Source: JBBDQZ01 sp040905705
Lineage (GTDB): Bacteria; Bacteroidota; Rhodothermia; Balneolales; Natronogracilivirgulaceae
Assembly (NCBI GenBank): GCA_040905705.1
Contig: JBBDQZ010000064.1
Location: 1-64,000 of the forward strand
Reading direction: 5' to 3'
DNA length: 64,000 nucleotides
Each line of letters starts with the position of its first letter. Position 1 is the first letter of the stretch. Below are positions 37,401 through 46,815 of this stretch, piece after piece. The notes under the pieces were generated by a model. It did not search any database. It was not told the DNA's origin and saw only the letters and a list, made by a program, of their open reading frames with translations. The translations under genes were made by a program, and so were the position numbers.

Positions 37401-38064
37401 CTTCAGCCATCCAGGCCGGCATGCTGATACCTGAAAATGGATAGGAAATAATTCCCTTGGGAAAGCCGTAAAGAACGTCCGGCCGGCGGACATCTTCATA
37501 TGAAAGCCATTGCAAATAGGTTGCCGGGTGGCGGCGGCTGCGTTTCATGGATGCCTGTAGCTGCACGATATGGGTAAATTCATGAGTGATCACATTTCGC
37601 AGCCAGTTATGGGTGCCGCGAAGCGGGGAGTCGAGGGCCGGTAACCAGATTTCGATTTTGTTGTCGTAAAAAAAAGCGGCACCGTTGGAATAATCGAGGC
37701 GGTCGATCAGTAGTATACTTATTTTATGATCCGGTTCATGGTCGTACAATTCGGTGATCGGATCATAGACTTCTTCGGCAATTCGGGAGATGACTTGTGC
37801 CGGGCGGCTGTTTCCTTCCTGGAAGTGTACGAAAAAATGATCACTTTCAATGGTGTACCAATCAAGGTGATTCTGGGGGTAGTCATAAAATGCAGGATTC
37901 CTCTGGGCAAAAGTGTCGGCTGTCGTAATTCCGATGGCCGCAACAACAAGCGTGACCGTTATGGCAAGTTGTGCAAGAAGCCTGAGTACCGAAAACCTGA
38001 CAGCCCACCGCAGTGACTTTGTTTTCAATGTCAAAAAGCATATATGTCTGTGCATAAAATCCAT
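34450..38064 (-). CDS. Metallopeptidase/beta-propeller/beta-barrel fusion protein
   Basis: I do not recognise a named family for this 1204-residue protein. After a signal region (about residues 20-53) comes a gluzincin-type zinc site: NVITHEFTHIVQ (HExxH, near residue 163) and MPAWMAEGTAQYMHQ (the downstream Glu), like peptidase-MA-type domains. Next, about residues 345-700 hold PD40/TolB-like propeller repeats (FNFYPTFDPQGRQIAYLSNK, FSFAPDGKRIVYSR, DPAWSPGGKMIAAG). The last third is rich in alternating aromatic strands and ends in FHFGLLFDFDF, a typical outer membrane barrel terminus. Such a fusion would put a protease and a propeller on one outer membrane anchor. It sits in the porU run. 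Confidence 0.78.
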   Translation of the reverse strand: MDFMHRHICFLTLKTKSLRWAVRFSVLRLLAQLAITVTLVVAAIGITTADTFAQRNPAFYDYPQNHLDWYTIESDHFFVHFQEGNSRPAQVISRIAEEVYDPITELYDHEPDHKISILLIDRLDYSNGAAFFYDNKIEIWLPALDSPLRGTHNWLRNVITHEFTHIVQLQASMKRSRRHPATYLQWLSYEDVRRPDVLYGFPKGIISYPFSGISMPAWMAEGTAQYMHQEIYYDDWDSHRDMLLRTRILDRSYLSLQQMGTFSSKTSLERELTYNQGFAFIRYMAGHFGEEAIVDITRAFSHSGIHDARKAIQIGTGVDGQVVFDDWIAHLTDQYTRFANERVRDPENRTWIEPSGFFNFYPTFDPQGRQIAYLSNKNSDGAALTLYLKDIERDEDYTLENPLPSSILQRPETSFSFAPDGKRIVYSRARINKYGEQYRDLYILDLQSQKSKKLTDSQRLQDPAWSPGGKMIAAGKIEDGSVNLYLYHLETEELIRVTDFKGGEQVYRPVWHPDGKSIYLAYADISHRGIFHVTLSDDKSIENLSADDHITTVKVNRHTVTPGNSDSSPIDGSGHPENSTLPNGDHFRLKPILMDPIIDYRDAAVSSDGQWLYYSADIDGVFDIYRMSLQTGYIEQVTRTVGGAFMPSPHPSNDHLLYSEFVSDGYKIALLDLTETEFPIIHRQATGDPDLLLSNKNPDSTMTLLPPRIKPSVDPAPPGSIRSLNHFDDSDIASLTPEAKAVADTGIYRYSIPVRGSPAGRQVYSYEDQFTSFQFYPVIRFDNYSHLRGSNRTLISQGSIAALGRNLWRDVKIGTYFASREMRDQFTIFGGALFGPGSRSSNGLSNFFNPGRLVNLDRDLFLEVEYAGLPFIERHWSPTVSLAFFNIHRNVREGLQIEEFSCSACLPDTTSIDIAYDMWQVEVNLVSKMNRWSLVELGYSYSPYRVSTTSFFSREFQQEIPGSTSRYFVGSTWTSAYIFNLASPDRHGDIAPIGLRGLVRYKFEPSELLDSYDIRNGTLVPVYNEFNNHSFELDMGWGFDIRNLRFRLRSRFFSYLDSPDEFFYLDYIGGMTGMRSYPYFALGGSTTAFSQFSWFIPLKTDIYRQMGRITLDKIFLRLFSEAGNGWGGPLGIDKNIKTGVGAELRIGMNSYYLFPTSFFISGAYGFNAYDLQLPDAFITETPSGRVSYGNQVMFHFGLLFDFDF

Positions 38065-38104
38065 GAAAAAAGTACCGGAATAATCTGCATTATCTTAATG
38101 CATG

Positions 38105-41100
38105 TCAGTGGGTGATAACAATCTTGATCAATTTTGTTTCCGAGTTTTGACCGTTGTCTACACGTATTCGTCCGAAATAGATACCGTTACCCCAGGAGGA
38201 TGTATTCAGACGCATTTCTTCCGGATACCTCCCCTGTGATTCGGTTTGTTTCTCCAATACAATGGCACCACCCGGGTTAATTACCGTGAGATCGACACGA
38301 GCCGGCTCGGAAGTTTCATATCGAATGAACGTATGGTCATCCGCCGGATTGGGCCAGTTGTAAGTTTCCTGTTCATTCAATATGCCGAAATCGACGCGAA
38401 GTTGTTCGTCCCGATCCATATTGAAGCCTGCTTTGTTGTTGTTTTGTGGCCCGTATGTACGTCCCCAGGCGATTTCACCCGACTCTAACAGCTCCCAGGC
38501 GCGAACAATACCTCCCGGAGAAATGGCGAACAGATGGCCTTCCTCTATGAGTAATGGCAACGGTATCAGTTCTCCAGAATCGGATAAAGAGCCGACCATC
38601 AGCGGGAATCCGTCAATGGGATCCAGATACCGGTTGTAAGCATGGACCATCATGGTAAGACTGTCTTTGACAGCTGTGAGCAATTCAAGATGACCGTCAC
38701 CGGTTATATCGGCAAGTAACGGGGCGCCGATAAATCTGTTTCCTGACGGTGCATGAAGCGGAAAATAGTCGATCATCCCGCCATCCCGGTTAAAACCATA
38801 AATGGCATTGCCGGAATCGGTGATCAGGATTTCAAGTGTGTTGTCACCGGTCCAGTCACCAAAGGAAGGCCAGGATAAATTGTTGCCTTCAAAAACGGGC
38901 ATGGGCCTCCAGTCATTGCGGCTTGAACGATCAATAAGCATGAACCGGTTATCGGTTAATATAAAAAATGAAGGGCCGGTGTTACCGCCAAACCTCAGGT
39001 TTCCTGTGTACTTTCGATGTGATTTGCGTTGATTTTCATCTAAATCGTAGTGATAGGATCCGTCCGAAAGTTCAAAACGGTCATCTTCGATAAAACCCGT
39101 AATTCCGTCGACCTCCCCACTCGATTGATACTTTCCATTTCGTTCAGTCAACAGGGTCCCATCGGTCTCGATCCGGATGGGGGTCTGATCAAGCTGAATG
39201 ATGTTGCCATTTTCCATACTAACCAGTCCTGGCCCGACCGGCTGGTTGTCTGATTGCCATTGTCGAATCCACTCACTATTATTATAGCTCCAGGAAATAA
39301 TATTCTGTTTGTCGGTTTCGCCTGATGACCGAAATTGCCCGGCTGTGACAATACCGTTATGAATCAGCGGTGAAGAAGGCGATGGATGATCGATAAACGC
39401 ATAATCTTCTTCACGACGATTCAGGGGGATGCTATAGAAGCCCTCCATGGTGGGCACAAGCAACAGCCGGTCATCCGGAAAACTCTGAATTAATGGATCA
39501 CCATGTCGATTGGCTGGGTTCTGATGGAATCGGGTTATACGGTTTTCAGGGCTGTTCTGCAGGGAAACAATTTCCGGGCTTACGGGGAACGAAGTGGCTT
39601 CAGCATGATACCCTGCCAATTCGGACAAACGAGGGAAAGGGGGATCCACGGGTCGGACCAGCTTGCCGGAAGTGGAGCGGGCAAAAAACCATGCATCCGG
39701 GTGATTGTCTGAAAAATCATAAAATTCAAAAAAAGAAGGGCTTCCGGTATTGCTTTCGTTGGAAGGACGGGTGTTCGGCCCAAACCGGTTGCCGTTTTCC
39801 TGATATATGACAACACTGTCACCAGTGGCGGTAATCACGGTAAAATCATTTTCGGACCACCAAAAATCAAAGGCATGGCCATTGTTAAAGCGGTCCTGGC
39901 CCATGCCGGGAGCACGACCTATATCCCGTGCTCCGTCAGCTTCTACCAACCGGACACCACGGCGATCACTGTTGGCATTTACTTTGTTGTCTTCTATGGA
40001 GTTACGAATAACAGCCTCATCTATGTGCCAGATCAATATTCCCCCGTTCAGGTATCGGTCATCCCCGGTACCGGTTTCGCCGTCTGCACCGACATCCAAT
40101 CCGCCAGGCAGACTCCAGTCGAAATTACTGACATTGACAATTACTCCAGGCTTAAGAATCTCATCGTACTCCGAAGCATTAAACGGATTAAACCGGAGAT
40201 CATCCGGAGCGATGGATTTCGTCACCAATTGTTGCTCAGGGGTTCTGATAGTGATTTCCAGTGGATCAGTGTCGGGATTATCGGTTGGATTGCGATGTCT
40301 GTTTTCTATCAGATAGTATTCGTCATCAGATATGGCATGGCGTGCGATGCTGTTGGGTTGGCGCTTTGAGACGGCCGGAAGCGGTATCGAATCACCCGAG
40401 TCAAGGGTAATGTCGAATGGCTGCTGCCATCCAAGATGCATCTTTTCCCATGCGGACGGTTCCGGAGGAAACAGGCCAAGGTAGGAAAATATGGAAGCAC
40501 CGTCCATCAGTCCGAACCGTCCAATTGCAGAAGAACCGGTTTCGGTATTGAAGAGGTCGGGCAGTCCAAGAAAACTTCCTATGTTGGCTGCAAGCAGGCC
40601 GTTGATGGACAACTGGAGCACATATTCGGCTCCTGTGAAATCTTCTCCAACTCTGGATTGTGTCTGAGGCAAAATAGTGGTATTGGTTGCACGAATGTTT
40701 GTATCACCGATATCAAAGCCTTCAAAATCGTTGAGTTCAAGCAGGCGCTGCAGGGCATGGGTACCGAGATAAACAGAGGGAATATCCTGTGGTGTTTTCT
40801 TTAGTGTCGTACCCAGAAGTTCGATGTTCCGCCCGGATCCGGCATGAAAGACTATGAACAGGGTTCGTTCCTGCTCATATCCCGATAAATCGGGCAGATC
40901 GGCATCCCGTACTTTTGACCAGGCATCCCGGGCAAGATGGGCCAGTTTATAATTTTCATCATCGTTTTCGCCTATCGGGGAATAGGTACTCATAGGCTCA
41001 TCGAGCTGTATGACATCCTGCAGGACCTGGTATTCGATAGTAAGCCTGCCGCCGGAAACGGAGTGGAAATAGTTTTTTGCAAATTCAAGGTGAGCTTCGA

Positions 41101-41401
41101 AGTAACTTTGGTCGTGGGGCAGGGGGTCGATCACAATTTCATCATCATCTCGCTTGAGGAATGGCAGGTCGAATGTGCCGTTACCGGTCGTAAAGCGGTT
41201 TTCTTCTTCTCTGAATTCAGCCATAACAGCAAGGATGCGAATAGTTCCCAACGATCTTTGTTCATTCAATGCTTCCAGGGAGGAATAAAACGGAGCGGGG
41301 GAGATGGAATCCGTTGGTGGTATCGCCTTCGCTGTTAAAGTGAGCAACAGAAAGACCATCGGAATCAATGCATTCCTGCTACTCTTCAGAAGATGCAGCA
41401 T
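38105..41401 (-). CDS. M6-like pseudopeptidase with type IX sorting domain
   Basis: The 1098-residue protein has a signal peptide (cleavage near LTAKA) and M6 (immune inhibitor A-like) features: VMAEFREEENRF, the YFHSVSGGRLTIEY block and the LGLPDLFN segment that normally follows HEFGH. Here that HEFGH reads ANIGS (near residue 274), so both zinc His and the catalytic Glu are missing. A large strand-rich region follows with FG-GAP-like stretches (about 740-960; GDWTGDNTLEILITDSG, ADITGDGHLELL). The last 75 residues resemble a type A sorting domain (NWPNPADDHTFIRY, GNGIYFGRIRV). It sits right after porV. I infer a non-proteolytic surface protein or binding partner. Confidence 0.8.
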   Translation of the reverse strand: MLHLLKSSRNALIPMVFLLLTLTAKAIPPTDSISPAPFYSSLEALNEQRSLGTIRILAVMAEFREEENRFTTGNGTFDLPFLKRDDDEIVIDPLPHDQSYFEAHLEFAKNYFHSVSGGRLTIEYQVLQDVIQLDEPMSTYSPIGENDDENYKLAHLARDAWSKVRDADLPDLSGYEQERTLFIVFHAGSGRNIELLGTTLKKTPQDIPSVYLGTHALQRLLELNDFEGFDIGDTNIRATNTTILPQTQSRVGEDFTGAEYVLQLSINGLLAANIGSFLGLPDLFNTETGSSAIGRFGLMDGASIFSYLGLFPPEPSAWEKMHLGWQQPFDITLDSGDSIPLPAVSKRQPNSIARHAISDDEYYLIENRHRNPTDNPDTDPLEITIRTPEQQLVTKSIAPDDLRFNPFNASEYDEILKPGVIVNVSNFDWSLPGGLDVGADGETGTGDDRYLNGGILIWHIDEAVIRNSIEDNKVNANSDRRGVRLVEADGARDIGRAPGMGQDRFNNGHAFDFWWSENDFTVITATGDSVVIYQENGNRFGPNTRPSNESNTGSPSFFEFYDFSDNHPDAWFFARSTSGKLVRPVDPPFPRLSELAGYHAEATSFPVSPEIVSLQNSPENRITRFHQNPANRHGDPLIQSFPDDRLLLVPTMEGFYSIPLNRREEDYAFIDHPSPSSPLIHNGIVTAGQFRSSGETDKQNIISWSYNNSEWIRQWQSDNQPVGPGLVSMENGNIIQLDQTPIRIETDGTLLTERNGKYQSSGEVDGITGFIEDDRFELSDGSYHYDLDENQRKSHRKYTGNLRFGGNTGPSFFILTDNRFMLIDRSSRNDWRPMPVFEGNNLSWPSFGDWTGDNTLEILITDSGNAIYGFNRDGGMIDYFPLHAPSGNRFIGAPLLADITGDGHLELLTAVKDSLTMMVHAYNRYLDPIDGFPLMVGSLSDSGELIPLPLLIEEGHLFAISPGGIVRAWELLESGEIAWGRTYGPQNNNKAGFNMDRDEQLRVDFGILNEQETYNWPNPADDHTFIRYETSEPARVDLTVINPGGAIVLEKQTESQGRYPEEMRLNTSSWGNGIYFGRIRVDNGQNSETKLIKIVITH

Positions 41402-41439
41402 TCGGGTAAATGATATTGCTGAGTATGGTTCAGGAAGGA

Positions 41440-42549
41440 TTAAAATTTAAGTAAAGCTGTGAAGCGCAAGGTATTGGCCAGTGGATGATCTTCTTCAATA
41501 GTATAAATGTAACTGAAGTCGATTCCGAAAATATTATATCGCAAACCAGCTCCAAAAGTAATAAACTCCCGGGCGCCATTGTTTGGAGACTCGTAGAAGT
41601 ACCCTGTTCTCAATGCGAAAAGATTGTTATACCAGTACTCCATACCAAGACCCAACATAATTTGTTCACTTAATGGAACTTCTACAGTTTCACTTCCATC
41701 ATTACGAGTGTATGTATCCCAGGAATTGAAGATTGCCTCCAGAGTGCCCATGGCCCTTCCCTCTTCATCGTTTCGGGCCATAATCTTGGAAAAATCATTA
41801 CTCAGGGTGAGGGTATTATAGCCTTCGAGGTCAAGATCCATTTTGTATGACCATCCCAGGCGCAAAAGTGTTGGAATGGGATCTTTCTGTGCTTCATCGG
41901 TATATTGAATGGCGGGACCAATATTGGATAAATTGAATCCCGCATTTATTTGGGCGTCACGACCGGCAACGGTGAAAAAATTGGAGCGATAAAGCGTTGA
42001 AAGATCCAGACCTACACTGGTTCCATTACGGGCTTCCTGCTCACCGACAAGGGTGCCGGAGGGCACCAGGTTACTGAAAATGAATCGAATGCCGGTACCG
42101 ATGGCAAAATTCTCATTCAGTTTAAAACCATAGGAAAGCCCGGAGGCTACTTCGTAACTGGAAAACTCTCCCAGTTCTCCACCATCAGCATCCGTTCGCG
42201 TCTGTTCTCCAAGATTCAGGAACGTGATATGCCCGCCGATGGCACCGATACCCTCAACATAATAACGCCCGGAAACATAGTCGTAGAACATGTCGACATT
42301 GAAATTCGGGAGCCAGTTGGCGTGTGTCAGACTAACTTCATGACCTTCCTGAAAAGCCAGCCCGGCAGGATTCCAGAAGATGGTTGTAGCGTTGTCGGCA
42401 AGAGCAACTCCGGCATTACCCATTCCGGCTGTTCGTGAATCAGGTTCGATTTGTAAAAAAGGTACCGCCGTAATACCTACCTGGGCATAGGTATTAACTG
42501 TAGCTGCAAGTATAAGAACAGCAAAAGCTACTATGGAAGTGTATTTCAT
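41440..42549 (-). CDS. porV: Type IX secretion outer membrane protein PorV
   Basis: PorV is a FadL-like barrel that collects substrates from the SprA translocon and delivers them to PorU. The 369-residue protein from the ATG at 42549 (4 codons after an alternative) has a signal peptide ending TVNTYAQ and the family N-terminus PFLQIEPDSRTAGMGNAGVA, then NATTIFWNPAGLAF and a C-terminal barrel strand LRFTALLKF. The length suits PorV. The gene lies 58 bases behind porU, an order seen in other type IX loci. Confidence 0.93.
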   Translation of the reverse strand: MKYTSIVAFAVLILAATVNTYAQVGITAVPFLQIEPDSRTAGMGNAGVALADNATTIFWNPAGLAFQEGHEVSLTHANWLPNFNVDMFYDYVSGRYYVEGIGAIGGHITFLNLGEQTRTDADGGELGEFSSYEVASGLSYGFKLNENFAIGTGIRFIFSNLVPSGTLVGEQEARNGTSVGLDLSTLYRSNFFTVAGRDAQINAGFNLSNIGPAIQYTDEAQKDPIPTLLRLGWSYKMDLDLEGYNTLTLSNDFSKIMARNDEEGRAMGTLEAIFNSWDTYTRNDGSETVEVPLSEQIMLGLGMEYWYNNLFALRTGYFYESPNNGAREFITFGAGLRYNIFGIDFSYIYTIEEDHPLANTLRFTALLKF

Positions 42550-42607
42550 TGTACTAATCATGATTAATAGGGCTCTTGTTTGAGAGTATTGTTAAATAAC
42601 GTAAAAT

Positions 42608-45600
42608 TCATCGTAATATGACAAGTTTTTCTAACTCGTCTTTGGTTTGGCGTCCCTCGTCCGTCTCTGTTCTTACCTGTACATGATATAAATAGGTTCC
42701 GGTTGCCAGGCGGTGATTGTCATTATCCCGCCCGAACCACTCAATCTGAACCTTGTTGCCGTTTGTAGGGTATTGTTTCTCCCTGATGGTAGCGACAGGG
42801 CTTCCGGTTAACGTATAAATCCGGATTATAATATCCATATCTCTGCCCGGTGGCTGGTTGTGTTCGAACACAAAACGGGTAAAGTTATGCATGGGATTGG
42901 GATAGTTGAAAATATTTCTGATCTGTAATTCCTGACTGTCCAGAACCTGGAAGTTGATTTCAGATTCTCCCATGTTATTAAAAACGTCCCATGCACGAAC
43001 TCTGAGGCGGTAGTGGCCTTCTGATAGGTCATTGAGTGGATATTCGACTCTTCCACTGGAAAAATCATCCAGATTACTCTGGTAGAATTCATTAAGCGCC
43101 AGCGTTCTGCGATTGGCGGGGTTGTCCCTGTCTTCGATGGTGGCAATAATTTCATGACCCACACCGGCACCGGTTGTATTGATTCCACTATGGTCTGACA
43201 AAAGGGTTATCAGTTTCGGGGAATCATTTACAATGCCTCCGTCAGTGAACAGTTCATCATTTAAGTAGATTTCAATATTCGGCCCGGATTGGTCGTTTTC
43301 GGCTTCCGGGTTTTGGCCACTTATACGAAAACTGGAGCTGGCGCCCACAGCGTCACTGTTTTGCGCGTGGGCATAAGCATGAATACGGCCAGGGTTTTGT
43401 GAGTAGGAAACATCTTTGGGAATGATAAACTCATTATGGAATCTTCCGTCGGATACAGATACTCGCCCGTTGAAAAGGGCATCGGTTTGAATAAAATAAC
43501 CACAATCTTCCAGAAAGCAATTATCCGGAGTTGCCCATGTTCGGTCGGCCGGATATCTAATCAGTCGCTTGGCATCTAAAACACGTATACTTGCTTCTCC
43601 ATTAAAAGAGGTGTTTACAGAATCGTTCGGAAAGCTTACATAACCGCTTATTGACACACGGTCCAATGCACGCAAATCATATATCGAGTCGGATTGAATG
43701 GGATTGCCATCAAGATGAGTAATATTAATACGGGATTCGGGCAGTCCGATTTTCAATGCTGGATCGCCAAGGAGGATGAACTTTCGGGCATTAAAATCGG
43801 AACCTACGGGCGTATTCTTGGTTTTGCGGAAAATGTCACCGAGCCGTTGTGGCCGTCCATCTTCGCCCCGACGGGTCATTTCACGTGTGAGTTCAATGTT
43901 CAAGCCGAAATTGAGTGTAGGGATGGATGTAGTAAATACCACCCTTGTAGTAGTAAAGCTGGCGATCAAGCCACCATCGGGATGCAATATCATTTTTTCG
44001 GCTCCCGAGTTGTCCTCGGTATTGTCGAATCGGCCGAAATCGCAGGTGGCCGTGACCATGATGCTCAGGCGGTCCCGGTTATTCAGCCGGTTGATGTCAT
44101 CCTCGGTAAAAAGCCGTTGATCGGTTAAGAATTGTTCCGATCCGTGCCCTGAAAAGTTAAGTACAAGTGTTCCGTCATTAATTCGATTTACTATAGCCCG
44201 GGTTGCCTCGGGGACACGACGTCCGGCGCTGGTGTTTACATAGGGATAGGAAATCTGATAGATCTTTTCCAGCCGTATACCGGAGTGGTCCAGGTTAATT
44301 TCATCAGAGGTTCCGTCGGCATTCAGGATATGGAGATCCCTGTCATTATTATCGCGCCCGGCTACATCGTCATCAGCGATGAAGGTAAACAGACTCTTCC
44401 AGTCTCCCCGGCTTCTGGGATCTTCATAGGACTGGATTTTATCAACCATCAATCGGGCTTCATCTGTATTTTGTACGGGTAGCCGCCCGATTCCTATATC
44501 GAGCAAATCACGTGCACTCTCTATAGTTCTTGGCCAGGTCCCTTCATCGTCTCCCATAAACCCGAAAAAGTCATCACTGCCATATGAGTTGATTCGGCTT
44601 ATCGATTCTTCACTCTGATAGGTGAATACGATATTACGCTTGTTCGGATTTCTGATTACCTCTTTATAGTCATATGTAGTAGCACCAAATAATAGCAGAT
44701 ATTCAGGTTGGGCCCGGCCCGATTCAGCGCCCCGGTCGTAAAGAAATTTCACATAGTCTCGCAACGCTACAAAATCAGGAACCCCTCCATTAAACTCATT
44801 AAAAATTTGGGTTTGTGTGACAATGACCGGAGTCAGGCCATCTCGATTATTTCGGTAATCGGCCAGACGCCGGGCTTCGTCCATGAATTCCGATGCCGTG
44901 ATAATTACATAGTCCGGATATGTTGACAGGTTTCGTAAATTCTGGTTGGGAACCAATGCTCCAGGCGGAGGGGGCCGAAATCTGCTGCTGCTGATGAAAC
45001 GCCGATGTCTGTCTGAAAAATGGGTAACAGTGAAGTGATCGTCAGACGGGTTGACTTGAAGGCGGACCGGAGATACAGGGTTTGTGATGTCAAGGACGAC
45101 CGGCTCACTTTCAAAATTTTTCATCCGGTATCGTACAAGACTTCCATCGCCATCTTCAGGAGGATGGAACTTGAGTCTGTTGTTATTTGCCTGCAGTTCA
45201 CGGTCTGCCCGGACACGAATCCAGTTGACCCATCCTCTCGCCGTGTTTTGAGGATTGTTGAATGTGGCATTAATTGTAATGATGTCGTTTTGTATGGAAA
45301 AACCTTCAATAGTATGTCGAAGTTCCTCTATTCTTGCGGATACACCAACGGATGAAGTGGTACTGGTGATTCTGCCAACCGGGAGGGCAGGCAGGCTGCT
45401 GCCATTGACCGTAAACAGAAACTGTGATTGCACCGTAGCCCGGGCGGCCATTGACAACCAAATTTCAACATCCGTACCGGCTTGAAATCCGGCAAGTGTG
45501 TCGGTAAATATGGTTTGAGATGGTGAACTGACTACATCAAAAGGTTGTCCAAACCATTGAGTGCCGGAGCTTAATCGTGATTCCGGTTTTTCCCGGTCCT

Positions 45601-46546
45601 CTTCGAGCCACAGAAAATCCCGGAATTGGCTGACGTCACGACTGGGCGTACCCGAAGGGGGGGTAACGGATAATCGCATTCCGGGTTGGGAGCCAATGGT
45701 CAGAAAGACGTAATTGTTGTTCGTATATGGATGCAGACGATGTTCAAACCGATCGGCCTGTTCATTGTAAATTATACGGTCAGGGCCGTTGGCAAAAAAG
45801 AGAACCCGGTCCTGCTCATTGAAACGTCCGTCGGTTTCTCCTTCAACAATGATCGGAATCTGTCTGAGTGTGTCTTCACGCGGGTCGCTGTTTTTATGCG
45901 GCAGTTCATAGCCGCGGGTAGTCCATATCTGAATATTTTCCGGATCGATCGAACTTACATTGACCCCCATTTCTTTGAGGTAGTCTCTATTGAGTATGTA
46001 AATATCGTCATCCGGAACAGGAATTTTGTACCATTGTCCAGATGAGAGTGGATTTTCAGACTGATCCGAAACGAAGCTTTGCGATTTTTGACGACGGGGT
46101 GTCTCTTCATTAAAAACACGGATACGCAGGCGTCGTAAGACTTGAAAAATCTCCGGAGTGGTTTCGCTTTGACGTGCAACATGAATGGTCAGCGGAACCT
46201 GTATATGTCCGCGGTGCTCTCCCGGCATACCTGTTTCTATCAGTGGGCTTTCCTGGTTTGAAATCAGAAACCTGTCCGGGTGCTGGACATAGAACAGTTG
46301 ACTTGAATCGGCTGTTACAGAAATAATGTCCTGTTCGATTATGCGGTATCGAGCATCTCCGTTGTGGTAGGGTACCATCAGATATTCCGGAGCTGTTATT
46401 TTTAAACGATCGTTAACAAACTCATAATCTGTAAACTCAGCGGTTTTTGAAACCACACGAAGATCCTGTGCCATGACAGAGATGGAACAGAGAAGCGTGA
46501 GAAAGCATGCGGACAAATATGCGATGAAGTTACTGCGTATTGCCAT
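42608..46546 (-). CDS. porU: Type IX sortase PorU (C25 gingipain family)
   Basis: PorU cleaves the sorting domain of type IX substrates and attaches them to the cell surface. The ATG at 46546 (MAIRSNFIAYLS) starts a signal peptide ending SVMAQ and gives 1312 residues. The C25 peptidase core lies at about residues 540-910, with the His in LNFSGHGSEQF and the Cys in VTATCDFGRFDN. A C-terminal region resembling a sorting domain (NIFNYPNPMHNFTRFVF, then LATGTYLYHVQV) is also present, as in known PorU. It heads the long minus-strand run with porV and has a promoter-like sequence about 200 bases upstream. Confidence 0.95.
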   Translation of the reverse strand: MAIRSNFIAYLSACFLTLLCSISVMAQDLRVVSKTAEFTDYEFVNDRLKITAPEYLMVPYHNGDARYRIIEQDIISVTADSSQLFYVQHPDRFLISNQESPLIETGMPGEHRGHIQVPLTIHVARQSETTPEIFQVLRRLRIRVFNEETPRRQKSQSFVSDQSENPLSSGQWYKIPVPDDDIYILNRDYLKEMGVNVSSIDPENIQIWTTRGYELPHKNSDPREDTLRQIPIIVEGETDGRFNEQDRVLFFANGPDRIIYNEQADRFEHRLHPYTNNNYVFLTIGSQPGMRLSVTPPSGTPSRDVSQFRDFLWLEEDREKPESRLSSGTQWFGQPFDVVSSPSQTIFTDTLAGFQAGTDVEIWLSMAARATVQSQFLFTVNGSSLPALPVGRITSTTSSVGVSARIEELRHTIEGFSIQNDIITINATFNNPQNTARGWVNWIRVRADRELQANNNRLKFHPPEDGDGSLVRYRMKNFESEPVVLDITNPVSPVRLQVNPSDDHFTVTHFSDRHRRFISSSRFRPPPPGALVPNQNLRNLSTYPDYVIITASEFMDEARRLADYRNNRDGLTPVIVTQTQIFNEFNGGVPDFVALRDYVKFLYDRGAESGRAQPEYLLLFGATTYDYKEVIRNPNKRNIVFTYQSEESISRINSYGSDDFFGFMGDDEGTWPRTIESARDLLDIGIGRLPVQNTDEARLMVDKIQSYEDPRSRGDWKSLFTFIADDDVAGRDNNDRDLHILNADGTSDEINLDHSGIRLEKIYQISYPYVNTSAGRRVPEATRAIVNRINDGTLVLNFSGHGSEQFLTDQRLFTEDDINRLNNRDRLSIMVTATCDFGRFDNTEDNSGAEKMILHPDGGLIASFTTTRVVFTTSIPTLNFGLNIELTREMTRRGEDGRPQRLGDIFRKTKNTPVGSDFNARKFILLGDPALKIGLPESRINITHLDGNPIQSDSIYDLRALDRVSISGYVSFPNDSVNTSFNGEASIRVLDAKRLIRYPADRTWATPDNCFLEDCGYFIQTDALFNGRVSVSDGRFHNEFIIPKDVSYSQNPGRIHAYAHAQNSDAVGASSSFRISGQNPEAENDQSGPNIEIYLNDELFTDGGIVNDSPKLITLLSDHSGINTTGAGVGHEIIATIEDRDNPANRRTLALNEFYQSNLDDFSSGRVEYPLNDLSEGHYRLRVRAWDVFNNMGESEINFQVLDSQELQIRNIFNYPNPMHNFTRFVFEHNQPPGRDMDIIIRIYTLTGSPVATIREKQYPTNGNKVQIEWFGRDNDNHRLATGTYLYHVQVRTETDEGRQTKDELEKLVILR

Positions 46547-46743
46547 TAGAAAGGATGTGGCTACAGCCACCAACTACGATTACAGGTTATGGGTACGGAA
46601 TTGTTACATATTTGATGATATACGTCTAATCCAGAATAGATGGATTCATGTATTACACATGGACGACCTTAAACTCCCGGATTCTGTAACCATTAACGCA
46701 ATAGGCAATATCGATTCAATGAATATATTGATTGCAAAAACTA

Positions 46744-46772
46744 AAATTACATGTGAATTTGATTAATGTCAA
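46744..46772 (-). promoter_or_regulatory. Putative promoter for the porU run
   Basis: On the minus strand a perfect TTGACA (46772-46767) is followed after 17 bases by TAATTT (46749-46744). The stretch from TAATTTTA also resembles the Bacteroidota -7 TAnnTTTG with one mismatch, 20 bases after TTG. It lies about 200 bases before porU in a 242-base A/T-rich gap that holds no gene. Promoter strength is not known. Confidence 0.5.
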
Positions 46773-46815
46773 TCATATTTAAATTTTATGAGGCAACACT
46801 CCGGCACATTCAGAT

